A DNA stretch of 64,000 nt from Pegea sp. RAD2-039 (lineage: Eukaryota > Chordata > Thaliacea > Salpida > Salpidae): positions 1 through 64,000 of the forward strand of contig JAQGEQ010000043.1 in assembly GCA_034620365.1 (NCBI GenBank), read 5' to 3'. This document shows positions 24,193 through 38,214 of this stretch, one piece after another (position 1 is the stretch's first letter; the number at the start of each line of letters is the position of its first letter). Below the pieces are notes generated by a model. That model saw only the letters and a program-made list of their open reading frames with translations, searched no databases and was not told the origin of the DNA. The position numbers were made by a program, and so were the translations under genes.

Positions 24193-27100
24193 ATGAACAT
24201 TAGCAGTAACAACACAACATCAGGTAACCAGCACCTAGCCGACAATGGAGGTGTTTATCCAACAGACTTATTTGATATAGAAGCTCGTAGTAGAGGTCAG
24301 TTTTTATCAAGTGAAATTTGAAGTCTCAAAATAAATTTACTTTTTGTTTATTCATAATACTCCGATTAAATTTAGATGAAAGAGTAACTACTTAGTTAAA
24401 AACCTTAATTTGCTTGCAGGTGCGGTGGTGTTGCACGCGTTTGGAGTTTTTTACATGTTTATTGCACTTGCAATTATTTGTGATGAGTTCTTTGTACCAT
24501 CACTTGAAGTAAGACATTAATAATTCATATTTTCATTTTCATTCGTGAACCTACCTCTAAAATTGTTATTATATAAAACAATATCACTTTTGTAGTAAGT
24601 TATGAAGAAATAAAAACTATTTCATCATGTTGTTGTGTAACACGTTAACATTTTTTTCCTAGCATGTCATTTTCTTTTTGTCAAAAAATACATTTTTTTT
24701 ACGAAGTTTTTCTGTATCAACTTTAATTAAACTTGAAAAAATATGACTTTTCCTTTTCTAGAACATATGTTCAAAAATTCTAAGTTTTTATCACATAAGT
24801 ATTGATTGAAAATCTCTGAAAAATTTAAACTACAGATTACTGGTAGCTTTTCATTTTAACATTTTGATTTTTGATTAAACAAAGCTTAAAGTAGCCTTAT
24901 AAGTAAGAATATTAATAAACAAATTTCTGTATACTAATTACAGAAAAGTTAAACAATAATATTTTCTAGTTGGAGCTTCAGGCATGCTCATCATACTATA
25001 ACATCATCTCATTTGTTATTCTTAAATTAAATCTTTTTTGAAAAAAAACTTCTGCTTGCTTACATAGCAGTTAGTTCCCCCACGGTTTAAGTTTTGACTA
25101 GGGATAACGAAAGAAACCTATTTTCAGTCACTGTGATTTTCAATCTTTTTTAATATTTTCATTCATGTTATTCTTTTTGATTTTGTTGTAAGAAATTATT
25201 GCTGAAAAAAAGTTAAACAAATTAAGTCATGCATGACTAAACATCTCAGTTACAAATATCGGAAATAAATGAACTTGAACTTTTTATAAAAAACATCTGG
25301 TAAAAAATTCAATTTCATGACTTTTTTTTGTTAGCTCAATAAATTCATGATGGAAAATGAAAGTTGAATTTACTTATATCAATTTTTCAACTTCGTTTAC
25401 AACTTCAATTTATTATTAAAAGTTTCGATGACTTTTGATAAAATAGAAGTTCTTACTAACTACAAAACATCTTTCAAATAATTAGCTATCTACAATTACT
25501 AACTACAAATTGTTTGATAAACTCCACATGTCATTAGGTTGATGATTGTTTTGGGCAGGTCATTACCCGAAGACTTTCGATTTCATGTGACGTGGCCGGA
25601 GCAACTTTTATGGCTGCTGGTGGAAGTGCCCCAGAGTTATTTACTTCTATTGTTGGCGTGTTTTTCGCCAAAAGTGATGTAGGAGTTGGTAAGTGTTTAG
25701 TTTAAAGCTAACTAATATTTAAGTAAAAGCAGTTTAGATAGATTTGAACATTTTTCAACAAGTTTAATCTACTTAGCAACAACATAAATAATTCACACCT
25801 ACAGTTTTAGTGTATTCAATATAATGTGTACATAACCACAACCTTTATTAACCTCTTTTAGGTACAATTGTGGGCTCTGCAGTATTCAACATTCTCTTTG
25901 TGATTGGAGCTTGTGCTTTAGTCAGCAAACATCCTCTGCATCTTACTTGGTGGCCTCTCTTCCGAGATTGTATCTTCTATTTGCTTAGCCTCACTGTTCT
26001 GATCATTACTTTTACTGATTATCAAGTTCAAGTCAGTTTAATGTCTTTACATTTGATATATTTTGATTTATAAGTAAAAATATCAGTTTGTAAAAAAAGT
26101 TGCTTTTCTGTAATTTTTCAATTATAATTAACCAAAGCATTTGATCACTTTAAATCAAATCAGCCAACTTCTTAAATAACATAAATTTAGTTGCCAAATG
26201 GTTCTTACTTATGAATATCATTTCTGTTTAGTAGTCTTAGCAGCAACTTATATTATAAATTCTTTCATTATATAATCAGTAAGTTGATTCAAACCAAGAA
26301 GTATTTGAAAGTTAAGCTTTTGCAAAATTTTAGATCGTAAATTATTCAACAGAAGCAAATATCTCCGTGTGAACCCATTAACTAGTATTTTTTGACAACT
26401 GGATATATTTCCACAAAACTTTTAACTGAATTTGAAACGATTTTTTGCATCTTGCTAAAACTAATCAATCATAAAACTTTTATTTTATATGAGTGAAAGG
26501 TACAAAGTTGAAGAGGGAAAAGCTGCACAGATAACAAATAAAAGTTTTTTTTTATAAACTAAGCAGAATAAGTGATTTTTTTCGTTTTTCTTAAGTGTCA
26601 TTTCTTTCTATTTGAAGAGCTGGCAGCGAATAGGGCTGTGGTCTACCCGCCAGCCCGCTAAAGCCTACACTAGTAGATATTTATTTTATTTTGGCAACAA
26701 TTAACTGAGTAGTTGGACGCAAATAGCATTTAGATACAAAATAAATTTGTAATGAAATGAAAATAGCCTGCCAGTTTGGAGGATGTAGATTACTTGGCGC
26801 TACACACCAGGCTAAACGCCTAAAGTTGAACCACCAAGATAAAGACTTAGTTTTTAATGAGATCTTTCTTTCGTGACTTTTAAATTTGACCAATGTGAAA
26901 ATTATGACTCTACTAAATCTATTGCAGCTCTTTGAGTCAATGATTCTAATCTCGCTGTATGGATTTTATGTCATCTTCATGGCTAACAATCGCTCGATTG
27001 AAACGGCCGTGAAACGCTTTCTGACGTCATCAATTCATTCACCAGGACGCAAGATTACACCAATGAACGTAAACATACACGAGTTAATGACGTCACTTAG

Positions 27101-30100
27101 TAACCGCGCCCTGCTGTAGGTAGAGTCATCGAGAAGTGTTCAAGCCGTCGTTAGTTGCATGAGTGACCCTGAAAAGATCAAGGATGAAAAGACGACTTTC
27201 AGCTTAGGCATGATTCAGCTTATCATGTCTAGTCTTGATCCTCTTAATCAAGGTCTTTTGTCACGTGATTTTGTCTGCTGCTGCGTTAACATCGTCAGTT
27301 TTGTAGAAACAAATGCAAAAGAAATGGCGAAGTTATATGCAGCTTCAAGTTGCTCGGGTAACCAGAGTACTACTACTACTGCTGCTGGAAGTACTGCCCA
27401 GAAAGCTTCAAGGTGAGTTGAGAGCCAGTCTTCAGATAACTTTTCAATGAATCTTTGTTTGTTTTAAAGTGAGAAGACCTCCAACCAGAAAAAAGTTACT
27501 GCAGTGGTGTGTGTGGAGCAAGGTTGGTGTTGATTGCTGTGAATAATTGATCATTAGAAAGTTGCCGGATTCTAAGATGAGTCTTAGGGGGAAGTATCCT
27601 TCATTTGAACTTTGAAGAAAAATAAACTTTGATAAAATGGTTAGGATGAGCAATTAAAAGTCAAGATTAAACTTGTAAGGAAGATCTTAAGAAGATTAAA
27701 TCGGTATAGATAAATTCACAAAAAAATTATCAGGTTAAGTTAATATTAGATTCTAATTAAAGTCAGGAAGATACTTGAAAGTCAAACTGGTTAATCTTTT
27801 CTACCTCCATCTTACTATAAACATTGATTGGATTAAATAAATTATTCTTCAGTTTCCGTATACGCTCTAAACAGAATTAGTTGGCAAAAAGCTGTTTGCT
27901 AAAGACTTGTTTCTTTCTTTTTATTCATAACAGGCATGGAGTCAATTTCAAATCAACCTTCATTCAGTCATACAACTTTGGCACTTTCAAATCATGAAGT
28001 AAGTGCCCAAAAAATTTCTAACCAACACTTTTCTACTCGAAATTTAAATCTTTTATTTAGTAAATCAAATTAAACAGATAAATAAGAGAGTTGAATCTGT
28101 GAAACATGTAAATAAGTCAACAAATTAAATTTGTTGTTTCTAGCAGCATGAGATAAAAGTACTTTTGAGCTCAAATTGTGAAGTAATTCCCTAAAAGGGT
28201 TTTTGTGTATTTATGTTATTATTTTCAAATTGAGGGTTTATTTAGTTTACATAAACAGCATCGTGCCAACAACACAGCAATTTAATCAATATTTTTTTTT
28301 CATTCCAATCCAATTGTGATACACTGTTGACAGAATGAGAAATTCTATTAGCTCTTTCATGGTTTAAAAATTGTTTTTTATATTTTCATTTACAAGCTCC
28401 TTTTATATCGAACTTCTTATATACAACGATCATCTCAGTGATACTAATAGGAATTTTATTTTGACTAACGCAAGTGAAACATTTCTAAAGTACTTATACC
28501 GGGATATTTTCTAAAATATTTTGCAATTTTCTTTCAATCATTAGTTTTTAATGTCTTTTTGGATTACTTTTTTAATGATATGAAAGCCGACTTTGAGTAG
28601 AAGCCTTTTTAGATTGCTTTTAGGTAAAACTAAATTTCGAATTTTGGATCGATTTTTTTAGCAAGCCGAATAAATTTGAATCTACCTTTTCTTTATTAAC
28701 GTTAGTTGACTCTTGTATTACTATATTGAGCTTTTGTTGACGTATTAGGTGCATACTTGACGTTTATTGTAACAGAAAGAAGCGAGTATTGCTATTTGCA
28801 ATCTTTCTTACTAACATAAGTTAACCAATTACATTTGAAAGAAAGCATTAAAGTATAATAATTATATGTGCTTCAAAAATACATTTTTTTAGTTTAAAAT
28901 ATATTTTGATATAGTATATTAAAAAATAATTTAATTTATAATATTTTGACGATATGTTCAAGCTTTTTCTAACTTATCCTAGTAAAAAGTAGCAAAAGAA
29001 TTTTTAGTAGGTTGCAAAAATTATTTCTTAAATAATTCATATATATTCATACATAATAAGCTCAGATTAAGAGCGATCTATAATATATCACTAAAATTAA
29101 CTATTAATATTAGTTAAATAATATAACAGCCATATATAACCGTTTGATTATACGATAAAATTGAGAAATGACTTTTTTCTTAAAGATTAATGATTCACAG
29201 AATGGACATTTAAAATCAACTCAAAGTACATCTCTATGTTATATTGGAGAAAATGGAAATGGTAATATAAAATTAATAGCCAGTTGTTATTAAGTTTAAC
29301 ATTTATACAGTTATTCAGAAAACATAAGTCGTGTGTCGGCTTTTTAATTTAGTTTGTTTCAAGTACTTTTATGGCTTATAAAATCCTGTAAAGGTTTTCA
29401 TTGAAGTTTTCCAAGAAATTTGACTGAAACTTATTTTAAAGCAGAACACAATCTTGACCAAGGATTAGAGAACGCTGAGATTGAAACTGAGGTTTGTGTT
29501 TGAGTTTTTTATCTTCTGTTCACTGCTCAACAAAGCCATCTATCGTTACTAAACTTCTGATCATATTGAGCTTGGAATTTTCGATATATTGTTTCTTAAA
29601 GTATTTCTATACTGAAATCGTTAAATGACAAAGTTAGGTTGCATAGGTCAATGATCAAACTTCTGGAGAAGAGCAACATTTCAATATGAGTTGGCCAAAT
29701 ACTGCTAGAAAGAGATGTCTGTATTGTCTAATCCTACCAATAACCTTGCCACTTTTTCTAACTCTTCCAGATGTGAGAAGAACGGTTAGTTAAAAACAAT
29801 ATAACTTGCTGTAGTATTTCAAATGGTTTTTTCCAAAAAAATATTTTTTTAAAGAAATGTGAAAGATATTTTCTAGTCACTTTCGCAGTTAGTATCTTGT
29901 GGATTGGAATTTTTACTTACTTGATGGTATGGTGGGCCCATCAGGTTTGTGTAAAAATTAAATGCTTTAAGATTCTATAAAATTTTTGGCTATTACAAGT
30001 AGTGGGAAATAAAACAGAATTAATGTAGCAATATCGCAATTGATTATATTTTCATTCAAATATTTAATTTTCTAATTAGGTTGTTGAGACAACAGGACTT

Positions 30101-30553
30101 TCCGAAACTGTCATGGGTTTGACGTTTCTTGCTGCTGGAACGTCAGTCCCTGACTTAATTACAAGCGTGATAGTAGCAAGAAAAGGCCGTGGTGATATGG
30201 CTGTTTCCAGCTCAGTTGGCAGCAACATTTTTGATGTCACGATTGGGTGAGTTAAACTTCAATGAAAACTGGTTTGTAAATCATCAGCAATCGGTTTCAG
30301 TTTACCTTTCCCCTGGGCGATGGCAACCGCAATCAAGTTTGGTGAAACGGTAAAAGTAGAATCGAATGGTTTGTTTTGCTCAGTTTTCTTGCTAGCTATT
30401 ATGTTGCTTATGGTGGTTGCTTGCATTGCCCAGAATAGATGGCTGTTGACCAAACGTTTAGGGGGAGTTCTTTTCTTTCTGTATTTGCTCTTTCTATTAT
30501 TTTCATTATTACTTGAGCTCAAGCACATTAAGTGTCCTGTGTCACCAGCATAA
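24193..30553 (+). CDS. SLC24: K+-dependent Na+/Ca2+ exchanger (NCKX, SLC24), complete, 14 coding exons
   Basis: Exons: 24193-24295, 24420-24508, 25559-25688, 25862-26031, 26928-27115, 27164-27412, 27470-27522, 27934-27998, 29201-29261, 29442-29491, 29647-29784, 29855-29944, 30080-30246, 30301-30553; all frames join into 601 residues. The protein exports Ca2+ and K+ in exchange for Na+ at the plasma membrane. Alpha-1 repeat: [20 protein letters not shown] with ion-site Glu90, then [16 protein letters not shown]. Alpha-2 repeat: [17 protein letters not shown] with Asp487, then [14 protein letters not shown]. The long cytosolic loop (about 185-400) is poorly conserved, as usual, except ALLDPEK... 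and [12 protein letters not shown]. The end KCPVSPA resembles other NCKX C-termini. The style fits NCKX1-4, not NCKX5 or 6. The extracellular N-terminus is short, with no first hydrophobic helix before YPTDLF. An in-frame TAG after NRAL is removed if a 48-nt intron (27116-27163, GTAGGT...GAG) is spliced. AATAAA lies at 30710. Confidence 0.95.
26615..26870. repeat. G+C-richer island inside NCKX intron, unidentified
   Basis: Within the intron 26032-26927 this stretch stands out from its A+T-rich surroundings. It has two G+C-rich ends (near 26620-26670 and 26765-26830) that share short similar strings such as CTGGCAG on opposite strands. That could be a small non-autonomous element with loosely inverted ends. 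No coding frame or tRNA-like promoter boxes are convincing. Confidence 0.2.
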
Positions 30554-33500
30554 TTGTTGATAAGCTGTGAGTGAACTTTTTTAAAATTATTATAACGAAT
30601 CTGCAAAATATCAATAAATTGCACTGGTTCTGTAGTCAATTGTAAATTAAAATTTCATTTTACTTCGATTGAAATGTTGCATTAAAACTTGTGTATTTTT
30701 CATTTAACAAATAAACTTGTTTAAGATAAATGGCATAAAAGTAGTAACAAATTTATAACAGCTGATATTTTGTGTTTTTTGAACATTTTAAATAACTTCA
30801 AGTTTTTGCCATTTGACTTAATCTACAAAAGAAACTTCAAAAGCTCAAATTTTTAACTGTGGTTTGTCTTTGACTTGTCTCTTGTAATTACCTCCACACT
30901 GTCCGGAGAGTGAATCCAAAAAAGCTTATTTCTTTTTCTGTGTACCTTATCACAAGAACTGAAATTTTCATAAAAATGCATGCACCACCAAAAGTAATTG
31001 ATATCATTCATTATATGCTTCAGAAGAAAGAACATTGAAAGCTACTGAACACTAATTAAAATTTAAAAAGTTTGAGAAATTATTTAGAGACAATTCTACT
31101 TAAAAAGATTATCTTTCGATTTTACTTTTTTTAATTAACTTATTCAATTTTGTAAAAAATATTTTCTAAGTAACTTTTTGCTGTGTAGAATTATTTGTTT
31201 AAACATTTAGACAATTACTAGCAGTTGAATTTATATCATAATCTTTTAAACTTGACTTAGGGACAACTATTTCCGCTTTTAAAACTTTCAGAAAACTTTT
31301 AGCACTGAAAGTATCACTAAGAAACTTTCAGGTAAAGCTGACATTTATTCAAATAAAGAGATAAAAAATCGATATAGTTCTAAACTTACTACAAAAGTCA
31401 AGTTTTTGAGACTTTTTTGAAACTTTATTTCTAATTAGAATTTGTCAAACATAAAATATATAGAATCAAAAGCTTTTTAGTTTTTTTCATAAAGGTTCAA
31501 CTAAACGTTTATGAACATAGCAGTGTAACAAATGTTTAGTAGATTACAGAAAACTAACTCCTAAGGTAGTGTAGTGACCCTTTCTTTTGTTTTGAGGTGG
31601 TCTCTGAATATTAATGAAATATGAATGAAGTACTTTTACACGTTTGTTTATATATATCACTTAAAAAGCTTAAGTTATTCTATTCCTGGAGATCATATAA
31701 TGGTAAAGTTAAAGGTTTTCTACAAATGATAAACAAAATCTAATAACAGGTAAACCTAAATGCTAATAATAAACGTAAACATGCCAAATGCAATAATCGA
31801 TTAGTTCAATAGACTCAGAATTGAAAGTTATTTGAGTAAAAACATTGAGCTTAAAAATACAAAATTAAATTGATAAGTAAGAAAATTAAACTTTTTTTTT
31901 CATAAATACCTCTCTGAATAACTTATTTTAGTTTGATTATGTTGAGTAGAAGTCCCAGGAAAATCAAACATGAGAAAAAAGAAATTTTTGTAATTTGAGA
32001 TCAGATCAATATGTTGATAAAATCATTTACTTATAAATCAGTTTATAAGTGAATATATTGTATTTGGAACAAATCGTTTCATTAAAAACAAACATTTTAT
32101 TTTAAGTTTTCATGCACCATATAGAATTATGGATAGAAGCATTTTCAAGTGACAACAAAACTCTGGTGGTAATAGATAAGTTACAATCGTCTCTAATCAA
32201 AAATTTTATGAAACCGAAGTTTTCACCTTTTTTTATATAAAAGTTTTAATACTTCTTCAGCTTCTATTAAGCTTTTATTTTATCATTTTGTGCTATGTTT
32301 TATTCGTACTAAATACCTTTCACTTAAATTGTTTTTAGGAAAATCATTAATTAAGGTTACGCTTGCTGATAATATTTATATTAAGTGAAAAACCTAACAA
32401 GATTTATTTTAAACGATGCTAATTATAATTTTTCTAATATATGTCCTAGTTTTATTGATGATCAACAAGTTTTTATAAGCTTAAAAATTGTTTAAATAGT
32501 TTTCAAATCTTATTTTTAATCTGAATTTAGTGTTTTTGAATAAATTAGAAGTTAAATAAATTAATGAGTAGTTATCTTTTGCTCTATTGTGCAATAAATT
32601 ATTCTATAAAGAGAATTTCTTTTAAGCTTTGTTTTCGAAAAAAATTTAATAACAATTTTCTAACTCTCATAAAACAAAAAAAGTCATAGTTTAGGGCTTG
32701 GATCTTAGATTAATAATAGTTTCATGTGGTTACTAACATCCCGTAATTAAAGTTGGTAAAGCAAAAATGTACTATTGACAACTTGTTAATAATTGATGAC
32801 TTGCCATCTTCTAAACCTTCTGGCTTTTTGCGTATTTCAGACTACCATTGAGTTAAACAACCATGATTTTCATATCATACATCATGTATATTGGTGTTAC
32901 GAAATTGCTTTATGATGCTCGTAAAAGAACGATCTTCTGTATTTTTGTCCTAATTGATTTTTTTTATAAGTTTATTGATTTTGATTCCTTTATAAAGCTT
33001 GCATTGATTTGATAAAGATATTAAATTAATTGTGATGTTCCTGTAAAACTGAGGATAATATTATTGGTAAGATAATATCTACTAAATAATCATTTGATTT
33101 ACTTTACTACTAATATTATGTTTTTAATGATATGTCTTTTTCTATATTTTTCTTTATAAAATTTATATTCCAACACAGTATTACTTCCTTCATATGTTAG
33201 CATATTTAGCCTTTCAAAATCATTTAATATCGATTCAATAAAACCCAAAAATAACTTATTTACAAAATCTGTAAAGATATTATAGAAAAAGAATATCTAG
33301 ATATGAAATAAAGCAGTAAATAGTTTTCAACTTTTTTTTTACTAATTCATTTAAGTCTTAGTTCTACTTCTACTTTATTTAAAGATTCAATTTAGTAAAA
33401 TCTCTAAATTTTAAAATGTGGTATGAATAAATTAGTATAACTTTAGTCATATTTATTCAAGTAAGATTCAAAAATATTCCATCCAATCAGCGCTAGCATT

Positions 33501-33620
33501 TTAAATTTGTGTGTATAATGTCGTGACAGCATAATGTAGTATTATGACGTCATTCATTTGATGACATTTATGATACACTATAGACTTTCACCTGCTTATC
33601 TAACAATATTACTTTATTCT
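30554..33620. other. Intergenic tract between NCKX and the Tctex1-domain gene
   Basis: A+T-rich sequence with the NCKX 3' UTR at its left. No gene or mobile element was recognised. A single TGACGTCA at 33545-33552 lies about 120 bp upstream of the next start codon and could belong to that gene's promoter. Confidence 0.5.
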
Positions 33621-33666
33621 ATTTCAGTAATACAATTTTACATAAGAAAAGCTCCCATTTTTTAAT

Positions 33667-34873
33667 ATGAGTTTAAATAATATAAAGTTACCAAAATCTA
33701 TCCGGGATTCTAATACTGATCAGTTCAAAAGTCGTGATAGAAAAACTGGATCTAGATTACAAGTGAAAGGCTATAGTGGTAACAAGAATTTTTTTAGAAG
33801 AGGTCCTCTAAATTTTGCAGTTTATGTATATGTGAAGCAATTCATAACTCGTTTGCACAATAGAGTTCAAATTCGTCGTCAGATGGTCAGTTTTTAGAAT
33901 GTAGCATAATCCATTTGAACATGGTTTATTTACCCTCTATAAAATTATGCATGTTTCTTTAAATAAGTGATTTTTTAGGTAGTACAATTTATAGTAAGCA
34001 GTATTCAAATATAACAAGAAAACTCATTTAATTATTGTTAATAATTTGTTGTTTATAGCCAATTTAAAATAACAGGTAGATGTAACTTTTTCAAATTGTT
34101 TGTGATTCTGAATACTTGTAGACTTATAGTGAATAATAATCTTATAATAAATGTTTAATTTTGGTTTAATAATCACTATTTTGTTGTTTACAGCGTTATA
34201 AAGACCGAAAGTATACAAAAGATAGCAATAAAAGAATATCGACACATGTTATACCAATAGCGTATGAGCCTACTTACCATATGAACCCAATCGTTAAGCC
34301 AAAAATGTTTGAGATTTACTACATCATGGAAGATTATTTAAAAACAGTCTTAAAAGATAAAAGTTATGTAATTAACTCGGCAGCTCCACGTAGAATGACA
34401 ATGTGGGTAAAAATTTTTTCTGGTTTCAGTTAAGCTTCTACCTCGCACTAAATTTTGAAAAAATCTCAATAAAATACTAATTTCTAGTATAATATTCAAA
34501 ATAATTAGCATTAATAATTTTTAAACTAAAATGATAACCAATCATGAGATTAATTTTATTCTAACTAATAATAGTAAAAATAAGTTTTAAAGAATGCATT
34601 TTTAAGTTGTGTGAATTAAATTTACTCAATTATCAATTGTGATTTTGTAGGATTATATCAGAAGATATTAGAAGTGAAGTGAAAGCTCAAAATTGTTTAC
34701 CTGATAGATATAAGTGTGTAGTGTTTGTGACTCTTGGTCAAAAAAACGACCAGTGCTTACAAGTAGCTAGTAGGTCGGTGTGGGATTCTTCTTCTGATAG
34801 ATTCATTTCATACAAGTATGAAAATAATGATCTATTTTGTGTGGTCTCTGTGTATGCTGTTTACTGCGAATGA
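33667..34873 (+). CDS. TCTEX1D: Tctex1 domain-containing protein (dynein light chain Tctex-type family)
   Basis: Exons 33667-33885, 34194-34402 and 34651-34873 join into 216 residues; the second donor is best read as CAAT/GTGGGT at 34402. The N-terminal about 90 residues are basic and not conserved (KLPKSIRDSN, GSRLQVKGYS). The Tctex1 fold follows: EPTYHMNPIVKPKMFEIYYI, the linker VLKDKSYV, and the C-terminal strands PDRYKCVVFVTLGQKNDQ, VASRSVWD, FISYKYENNDLFCVVSVYAV. Members bind dynein intermediate chain or sit in axonemal and ciliary complexes. The long N-terminal extension fits the TCTEX1D/DYNLT2-5 type better than the short DYNLT1/3 type, but I cannot choose the orthologue. An acceptor-like CTATTTCAG ends at 33627, 39 nt before the ATG. 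Confidence 0.88.
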
Positions 34874-37800
34874 TCTTATCCTAGAATGTATTTTCTAGTT
34901 TAATCCTTGTAGAGCTGTTATACTCAACGTTATCATATAAAGTTTCGGTCATATTATTAAAATTCAGCTGTGATTTATTTAAGGGATCAATGTCACAACT
35001 ACAAATTCCACATTTAATTTTCATATTTGTGATTTTTTATGTAAAATATATTTTAACGAGTACGTTTACGAATTTGATTTTTTCTAATATTCTTTCATTT
35101 ACTTTCTTCAAAATGTTTTGATCAGTGACAGCTTTTGACTGTAAGCATAATTTTATAGATAATAAAATTAAATATTGAGCCAGATGAGTACTTCTGGATA
35201 ACTTTCCGGTCAAAAAGTTCATATCTCGAATACTAGTAGGTAGTCGAAAGTATTTAGCTGTCCAATATCTTTCGAGTGATTACTTTTACGTTTTTACTAA
35301 CAATGAGCTTTGTAGGCTGAATTTAATAAGATTGATTTTGGTTTAACCTAATAATTGTACAAAAAAGTAGAATAGGTAGAGACAGAAGCTTGAAATATAA
35401 GAGACGTTGAGTGATAAAGTTATGAGAAGAGATGAAGATCTTTTAATAACAAACTTTAAGGTTAAATTGGATTCTATCCAAATCAAAGAGAAAAATCCAT
35501 ATTTAAATAAAATCTGGGTAGATGAATCCCATCAGCCCTGGTAGGGAACTCATCTAGGACAGAAAAGTCCCTTTCCCAATTTACTTGGCCGTGTAACCGA
35601 AAATTGAGTCTAAAGAGTGGGTATTAGTACGCGCGCGCTGATCTCTACTACATTCTTTTAAAGAAACCAAAAACATCAATTTTAAACTAAAAAATAACAT
35701 TAGTTGATGAAAATCATTAACTTTGGCTACAGAGATAAAAATCTTAATCAAAAATACTTTTTAAAAGACAAACGGTATCTAGCCATAAAAATCTCTTTTA
35801 GTAAAATTTTAGCTTTTGCAGATAACGTAGAAGACATGATATTTATTTAAAGTTACCATAAGACAAATTATGTAACATTAGTATTTATAAACTTAACATT
35901 TTTGACATAGAGATGTACATTTCTAGAAACTTCACTAAATAAAAGTTTGTTGTATTTATATAAAGGAGTTATACTTAAAAAAATTGCTAAACAATTAGAA
36001 TGTTTATTACAAAATATTTATTAAACTTCTAAGCATCTAGTCAAGAGCATGCCACGAGCTTCGACAAAATGTTTAATTAAGTAAAAGAATATATCAGATT
36101 ATAAATATTAGTTCAAACTATGACTCGACAATCTAACTCTTCAACTAAAATGAAATTTAATAAAGTATAATATAAAAGAAATACAGACAATAGTATTCGT
36201 GATCCGATCACAACATCTTTAATTTGTAATGCAAAAGATAAGGAGTCAAATCTCAACAAGAAGAGATCAAAAAGCAATTAAAGCTAGTTTGATACCTTAG
36301 CGTGTACGACTCTCAGGCCAGAAAAAGGAATCTATAGAAAAAATCATCATATAACCAAATCATCTTCTTTTTGATCGAAGATACTTGTTAAATAACCGCA
36401 GTAATATTTGCTGTTGATAATGCGTATTCTTCTGAAGGAATAACCAAAATTTACTATAAAAGTTTAAAAAAGACCGTGCTTTTTAAAAAACACAAAAAAA
36501 AAAGAATTAAAAATACTGCATAGTTAATTAAAAAATCTCCTAAAAAATTTATTTTAGAAGCAAAATATCATATAGCATTTTGAGCATCTGCTATAGGAAA
36601 ATCAAATATGATGGTTTCAAATTGATTAAAGTCAATAATAAGTAGAAAGTTTGTAAAAATCTAAGTTTACGGGTAAATTGAGCTTTTATTTTGAATATAA
36701 AACAAATATTTTTTGTACAAACAAATCAATAGTAATTTTCGAGTATGAGCAATTTGACTTTATAAGTCAATTTTAAAAGTTTAATCCATAAGCATCTTCT
36801 ATCAAACTATAAAATAAAAAAAGATCACCATGAAATCTATCACTTACCTTATGCAGGATATAAAATATCACTGTTTGACTGTGTAACAAAACTTTACTCA
36901 CAAAATCTCTTCAAATTTAATCATGTGCTTATTACTGATTTAGCTCCGTGATAATTTTGGGCAAGCTTACGCTTTGCGGATTTGGTAGTTTGGAATATTT
37001 GTAAATATCAAACATTGCTTATTCAGATCTTTGATATTTTTAAATACTTTTAGCACAAAATAACTAACCAATAATTTGTCAAAGTCATTTTGTCTAGAAA
37101 AATTTTGCCAAAAAATATCTTTATTATATATAAAAAAGCCATATAAGTCGTTTTTAAGCAGTTTTCACACAGTTTGATTTACAATCATTCTATAGAGTCT
37201 GACTTTAATATTTTTAGCTTTGAAGCTCAAAGTTTCAAATAAATTTTGTAAAATATATTCAAGTGTCCTTCTAATTATATTATAAAATTGGATTTTGTTG
37301 TCTTACTGCCTTTAGAAGCCTGAAAAGAGTTGTTTTATTATAACTTCCCTATAAAATTAAAATATAAGAATATAGTTTAAGTGTTAGTTTTAATTGAATA
37401 GAGTTTTTGTTTTCAGTTTTCTTTTTTTGTGGAAATATGTAAATTATTTGACATCTAGATATAACTTTTATAGATTTTATTGTCCCAGTAGTCTCTTTCA
37501 TCTATTATGATTTCATTTTGTATAAAACTACTTCGTTTATTAAAATAAAGTTAAAAGTCTAATTATGTTAATTGCTAAACGCTTTCACCTCCTTGGTTTT
37601 TCATCCTATTATAGAATTTATAAATAAAATTTATATAAGTTATAAATATAAATTTTATTCAGAAAATTTTAATTGAAAAACTGAGATCAGCATAAAGTTA
37701 AATCATCTGAATTTTTGTTTGATATAATTGCTATAAATTGATGAGAAGCAGATTTGAAAACAGATATAAGAATACAAAAGTAAATATTTAATAAATGTAT

Positions 37801-38180
37801 CTTAAACTTGTATCTATGTATTTTGCTCATATTAATTTCTATATTTTTCTAAATATATGTATGTAATATTGGATACACTTGTTAAAAATTAAGTTTAGAA
37901 TTGTAATTAAATTAATTTTGTTGATTGCTAATATATAGTGCTGGTACTTTCTCTTTTTATATTCCTAATTTGTTGTACTTGTGTTCTAATAACTAATTGA
38001 CTTTCTCTTTATTTCTCTGTAGCTGAATAAATAGTTTATAAAAATGTTTATATATTATTTTTGTTTTAATATTATAATATGAATTAAAACATATTAGATT
38101 TATACATGCAAACTTTTTGATTTGAAAATAAGCTTAAATTGATATATTTCATAACAAATAACAAAAATCAACTTTTTATA
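34874..38180. other. Intergenic tract upstream of DPH3
   Basis: Mostly A+T-rich with no supported gene. One distinct G+C-richer island lies at about 35515-35645 (contains CATCAGCCCTGGTAGGGAAC and ends in a GCGCGCGC run). It has no open frame of note and is possibly an old short interspersed element. The rest shows only short chance open frames. Confidence 0.5.
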
Positions 38181-38214
38181 GTTTTTTAATTAAAAAATCA
38201 CAACAAATTGCAAA

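Noticed and set aside
30259-30639. 126-codon minus-strand open frame
   Set aside because: It is the antisense shadow of the last NCKX exon and has no motif of its own.
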